DNA of 21,673 bases from a virus. The notes beneath the pieces are model-generated. The model was not told the DNA's origin. It saw only the letters and a program-made list of their open reading frames with translations, and made no database searches. The number at the start of each line of letters is the position of its first letter. Position 1 is the first letter of the stretch. The stretch spans positions 1-21,673 of the IMG/VR virus record IMGVR_UViG_3300042356_000701, one strand, 5' to 3'. The position numbers and the translations under genes are program-made. Below are positions 20,037-21,673 of this stretch, piece after piece.

Positions 20037-20118
20037 AAAAAAGCATATTGAAACACACTAACATCCTCGGTATGTACTAAAGTTCAATGAACCGCTACGA
20101 CCAAATATCAATATGCTT
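20037..20118 (-). terminator. Intrinsic terminator of the structured RNA transcript
   Basis: On the - strand, AAGCATATTGA (20118-20108) pairs perfectly with TCAATATGCTT (20051-20041) and is followed by a T-run to 20037. The 56-nt loop is itself structured, so this is a terminal domain more than a simple hairpin. It ends the unit from the promoter at 21261. Confidence 0.65.
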
Positions 20119-20322
20119 CAATCTGCTCTGCATCCCCCGGCGGTAATTATAGAGTATCAAGATATGACGCTATCATACCCATCACACACTCCTTCCACCC
20201 GCTTCCCGACAGGGACCGTTCTCGCATTGCTAGCGGCCTTTGGGTTTAAAGACTACCACCCGTACTTGTCACAGTACTTCTCATCCTGCGGGTCACAGTA
20301 TCCGGAGACACCCGGAACGTTC
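20037..20322 (-). ncRNA. Structured RNA candidate, ~285 nt, in the tRNA operon
   Basis: This 302-bp gap (20021-20322) has no credible gene. It is clearly more GC-rich than the surroundings and, on the - strand, full of hairpins: ACCCG/CGGGT enclosing GTACT-GTGACA-AGTAC (20293-20258); GGCCG/CGGTC (20238-20214); CCC-TGTC-GGG (about 20213-20203); TATGA-TAGCG-TCATA (20178-20164); and the long 3' stem AAGCATATTGA/TCAATATGCTT followed by U6. It begins right after tRNA-Ser CCA and ends in a terminator. It does not show the tmRNA, RNase P or group I intron core sequences I know. A T4-like stable RNA or a new family is possible. Confidence 0.5.
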
Positions 20323-20414
20323 TGGTGGAGACGGTGAGATTCGAACTCACGGTACGTGTTACCACATACGACAGGTTAGCAACCTGCTGCCTTAGGCCAC
20401 TCGGCCACGTCTCC
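20323..20414 (-). tRNA. tRNA-Ser(GCT)
   Basis: Class II tRNA. Acceptor GGAGACG pairs with CGTCTCC; anticodon loop TTGCTAA with stem CAGG/CCTG, anticodon GCT; long variable arm (TCGTATGTGGTAACACGTAC); T-loop TTCGAAT; encoded CCA at 20325-20323. The discriminator is A rather than the G common in bacterial serine tRNAs. Confidence 0.92.
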
Positions 20415-20422
20415 TATTTAGA

Positions 20423-20500
20423 TGGTGCCTCCACCTGGACTCGAACCAGGAACCTAGCGATTATGAGTCGCTTGCAACTAACCAATTGTGCTATAGAGGC
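20423..20500 (-). tRNA. tRNA with CAT anticodon, Ile2-like (lysidine type)
   Basis: Acceptor GCCTCTA pairs with TGGAGGC; anticodon arm GCGACTCATAATCGC is the same as in E. coli minor tRNA-Ile (ileX), and differs from elongator Met (CATCACTCATAATGATG). C34 would be changed to lysidine by host TilS so that it reads AUA, fitting an AT-rich genome. T-loop TTCGAGT; A73; encoded CCA at 20425-20423. Elongator Met remains possible. Confidence 0.88.
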
Positions 20501-20505
20501 AATAA

Positions 20506-21120
20506 TTAAATAATCAACTCAAAGTTATTTCGTTGAATATTTATTATATCTTGTTTTTGAACTACTAATAACTGTTCTGGGAATTGTCCCCACTTTGCTG
20601 TATCTCGTTCAGTTTTATATCCTTTGACTTCTACATATACCTTTTTTTCAGGTAAATAGAAATCAGGAAAATATGTTCTAGTGCCATTCCACTCATACGG
20701 AAATCCTTTTGTATTTCTAATACAAGGAATATTATTAGCAAGACACCATTTATAAAAATTAAGTTCCCAGTTCCCTTGAAACTTCATCCCATTAAAAATA
20801 ATCTGTTTTACTCTTCCTCTATTAGAAGATGAGTATGCTTCTGGATTATTTTCAACTGCTTGTTTCATACTTAATGACAGTTTGTTTTTGGATTCATCAG
20901 ACCAAACTCTATTACGATTTGAATTACGAATGATATCTCTACCTGTTTCCGTCATAGGAGTAGCAGTACCTTTAATAAACTGATTACTACCTTGTTTCCC
21001 TAACATCCCCATTGATGCTTTTTTAACTTTAGCATCAGGATTAGATTTACAATACAGTTCGTGTTGAGCCTTACTGTTGGGTGATTTTTTATCACGGTTA
21101 CAAAAATTACATTTTAACAT
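20506..21120 (-). CDS. PD-(D/E)xK homing-type endonuclease, 204 aa
   Basis: N-terminal zinc finger C4-x2-C7...H20-x3-C24 (CNFCNR...AQHELYC); a basic linker with a NUMOD-like helix (SDESKNKLSLSMKQA); then a nuclease core: E119 in GNWELNFYKW, F-P-D153 in TYFPDFYLP, and E164-V-K166 in VYVEVKGYKT. This is the PD-(D/E)xK order, as in Vsr-like enzymes and in free-standing homing endonucleases of T4-like phages. It probably moves itself by cutting phage genomes that lack it. It lies between tRNA-Leu and tRNA-Ile2. The start is five bases behind a late box, without a Shine-Dalgarno sequence. Confidence 0.85.
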   Translation of the reverse strand: MLKCNFCNRDKKSPNSKAQHELYCKSNPDAKVKKASMGMLGKQGSNQFIKGTATPMTETGRDIIRNSNRNRVWSDESKNKLSLSMKQAVENNPEAYSSSNRGRVKQIIFNGMKFQGNWELNFYKWCLANNIPCIRNTKGFPYEWNGTRTYFPDFYLPEKKVYVEVKGYKTERDTAKWGQFPEQLLVVQKQDIINIQRNNFELII

Positions 21121-21125
21121 AAATG

Positions 21126-21131
21126 TATTTA
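21126..21131 (-). promoter_or_regulatory. Late promoter box five bases from a start codon
   Basis: CTAAATAC on the - strand with TAAATA at 21131-21126, then CATTT and the ATG at 21120. Predicted leaderless transcript for the endonuclease gene, inside a unit otherwise transcribed from 21261. Confidence 0.55.
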
Positions 21132-21163
21132 GTCCTAAAGTTCATTGCTCTAACCTTCTATTT

Positions 21164-21248
21164 TGGTGCGAGTGGGCGGGGTCGAACCGCCATGCCTTGC
21201 GACGCCAGATTTTAAGTCTGGAGAGTATACCGATTTCTCCACACTCGC
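21164..21248 (-). tRNA. tRNA-Leu(TAA)
   Basis: Class II. Acceptor GCGAGTG pairs with CACTCGC; anticodon stem CCAGA/TCTGG with loop CTTAAAA, anticodon TAA; variable arm CGTCGCAAGGCAT; T-loop TTCGACC; A73; encoded CCA at 21166-21164. Reads UUA, the commonest Leu codon in AT-rich genomes. Confidence 0.93.
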
Positions 21249-21260
21249 ATTATTGTTATC

Positions 21261-21289
21261 ATTATATATCATACAATTATTGTAGTCAA
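21261..21289 (-). promoter_or_regulatory. Sigma70-type promoter for tRNA-Leu(TAA) and downstream genes
   Basis: TTGACT (21289-21284), 17-nt spacer, TATAAT (21266-21261). Transcription would begin near 21254, six bases before the tRNA, then run through the endonuclease, Ile2-like tRNA, Ser tRNA and structured RNA. Confidence 0.82.
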
Positions 21290-21308
21290 ATAATATGGTC
21301 AACTAACT

Positions 21309-21383
21309 TGGCGGTCCCAGCGGGTAACGATCCCGCTCCTCATGCGTGACAGGCATGTATGCGTCCGTGAACACTTTGAGACC
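21309..21383 (-). tRNA. tRNA-Asp(GTC) with unusual T-loop
   Basis: Acceptor GGTCTCA pairs with TGGGACC; D-loop contains GG; anticodon stem CATGC/GCATG with loop CTGTCAC, anticodon GTC; discriminator G as in aspartate tRNAs; encoded CCA at 21311-21309. The T-loop reads ATCGTTA within GCGGG/CCCGC: bases 54 and 58 are A and T instead of T and A. Confidence 0.9.
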
Positions 21384-21392
21384 TGATACAGA

Positions 21393-21451
21393 ATAGGACA
21401 CCCCTTTGGCCTAGGTAGTTTAAGAGTACGCCTGCCCAGCGACTCTCCTAT
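21393..21451 (-). ncRNA. Structured spacer RNA between tRNA-Tyr and tRNA-Asp
   Basis: Closed by ATAGGA (21451-21446) with TCCTAT (21398-21393). Inside is a strong hairpin, GAGTCGC-TGGGCAG-GCG-T-ACTC, and a weaker CCT/AGG one. It has no CCA, T-loop or anticodon. It may be a processing spacer or a T4-species-like stable small RNA. Confidence 0.4.
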
Positions 21452-21456
21452 ATTTT

Positions 21457-21542
21457 TGGTGGAGACGGTTGGAGTTGAACCAACAGTGCCATAAGGCGGA
21501 AGATTTACAGTCTCCTGGGGTTACCAATTTTCCTACATCTCC
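21457..21542 (-). tRNA. tRNA-Tyr(GTA)
   Basis: Class II, as usual for bacterial Tyr. Acceptor GGAGATG pairs with CGTCTCC; anticodon stem GGAGA with loop CTGTAAA, anticodon GTA; variable arm CCGCCTTATGGCA; T-loop TTCAACT; A73; encoded CCA at 21459-21457. Confidence 0.92.
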
Positions 21543-21547
21543 AAGAT

Positions 21548-21608
21548 GAGTTACGGTTGCAAGACCTAGTGTCTCATTACTGAGAGAAGTATCAGGGCGA
21601 TGTAACTC
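21548..21608 (-). ncRNA. tRNA-like structured element without CCA
   Basis: On the - strand, GAGTTAC (21608-21602) pairs perfectly with GTAACTC (21554-21548), a 7-bp acceptor-like stem. Inside are TCTCA-GTAA-TGAGA (a GNRA-loop hairpin) and GGT-CTTGCA-ACC next to the 3' strand, where a T-arm would be. No CCA and no normal T-loop. Possibly a decayed tRNA or a stable small RNA. A further hairpin (21620-21648) lies beside it; the remaining bases to the window end hold no gene I can see. Confidence 0.4.
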
Positions 21609-21673
21609 AAAAATTAGTATAAGCTACTTGTTTCCACACAAGCCCTTAATTGAGCGGTTACTCTGTCCATCTC

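Noticed and set aside
20037-20322. Possible tmRNA, RNase P RNA or group I intron
   Set aside because: I do not see the tmRNA 5'/3' ends, the RNase P core, or the intron P-Q-R-S core, so no known name is given.
20113-20337. 74-aa frame on the + strand in the GC-rich gap
   Set aside because: No Shine-Dalgarno sequence, odd composition, and the same DNA is better explained as structured RNA on the other strand; its end runs into tRNA-Ser.
21077-21349. 90-aa frame on the + strand
   Set aside because: Antisense to the endonuclease start and two tRNA genes, with tRNA-derived peptides.

Overview
The window looks like part of the genome of a large tailed bacteriophage (Caudoviricetes) infecting a Gram-negative bacterium. 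The evidence is repeat-rich tail-fibre-type structural proteins, many very small tightly overlapping genes, a 13-gene tRNA array, T4-type late promoter boxes (TAAATA), and phage-type nucleases (HNH, GIY-YIG, PD-(D/E)xK). A lipobox lipoprotein with a Gly at +2 and a cleavable secretory protein suggest a host with an outer membrane. The DNA is AT-rich, and most tRNA anticodons read A-ending codons. I cannot name the phage or the host.

Layout. (1) 1-5640, + strand: structural genes. These are the end of one protein, a 711-aa fibre-like protein with internal repeats, a papain-like cysteine peptidase, and a 755-aa fibre protein with a beta-helix-like C-terminal part, closed by a bidirectional terminator. 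(2) 5682-11002, - strand: about 20 small genes, many joined by ATGA or TAATG overlaps. They are driven by several near-identical sigma70-type promoters (TTGACA, 17 nt, TAYAAT). Three of these promoters sit so close to the start codon that the mRNA should have no leader. Contents include small membrane proteins, a DUF805 protein, a His-rich secreted protein, a GIY-YIG nuclease and conserved phage proteins of unknown role. (3) 11112-11874, - strand: an acidic protein and a GNAT-like protein. (4) 11963-15605, + strand: a PP-loop ATPase-like gene overlapping a SAM-methyltransferase-like gene, then two large proteins of unknown function, ending in a bidirectional terminator. (5) 15639-16532, - strand: a polysaccharide-lyase-like lipoprotein with its own promoter. 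(6) 16598-21673: a tRNA region on the - strand (Trp, Val, Pro, initiator Met, Ala, Leu-UAG, Gly, Cys, Ser, Ile2-like CAU, Leu-UAA, Asp, Tyr). Interspersed are a metallophosphoesterase, a homologue of the RNA polymerase omega subunit, three tiny conserved ORFs, a PD-(D/E)xK homing-type endonuclease, and a roughly 285-nt GC-rich structured RNA candidate ending in an intrinsic terminator. On the opposite strand lie an HNH endonuclease and a tandem pair of 2OG-Fe(II)-oxygenase-like genes.

How it fits together. The - strand blocks under sigma70 promoters look like early or middle genes; the + strand blocks with TAAATA boxes look late. The most striking global pattern is that five start codons lie exactly 4-5 nt after a TAAATA box with no Shine-Dalgarno sequence, and three more lie 6-7 nt after a sigma70 -10 box. 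This predicts a class of leaderless phage transcripts. An encoded initiator tRNA with unusual features and an omega-subunit homologue sit in the same window. Any functional link between these is inference only.
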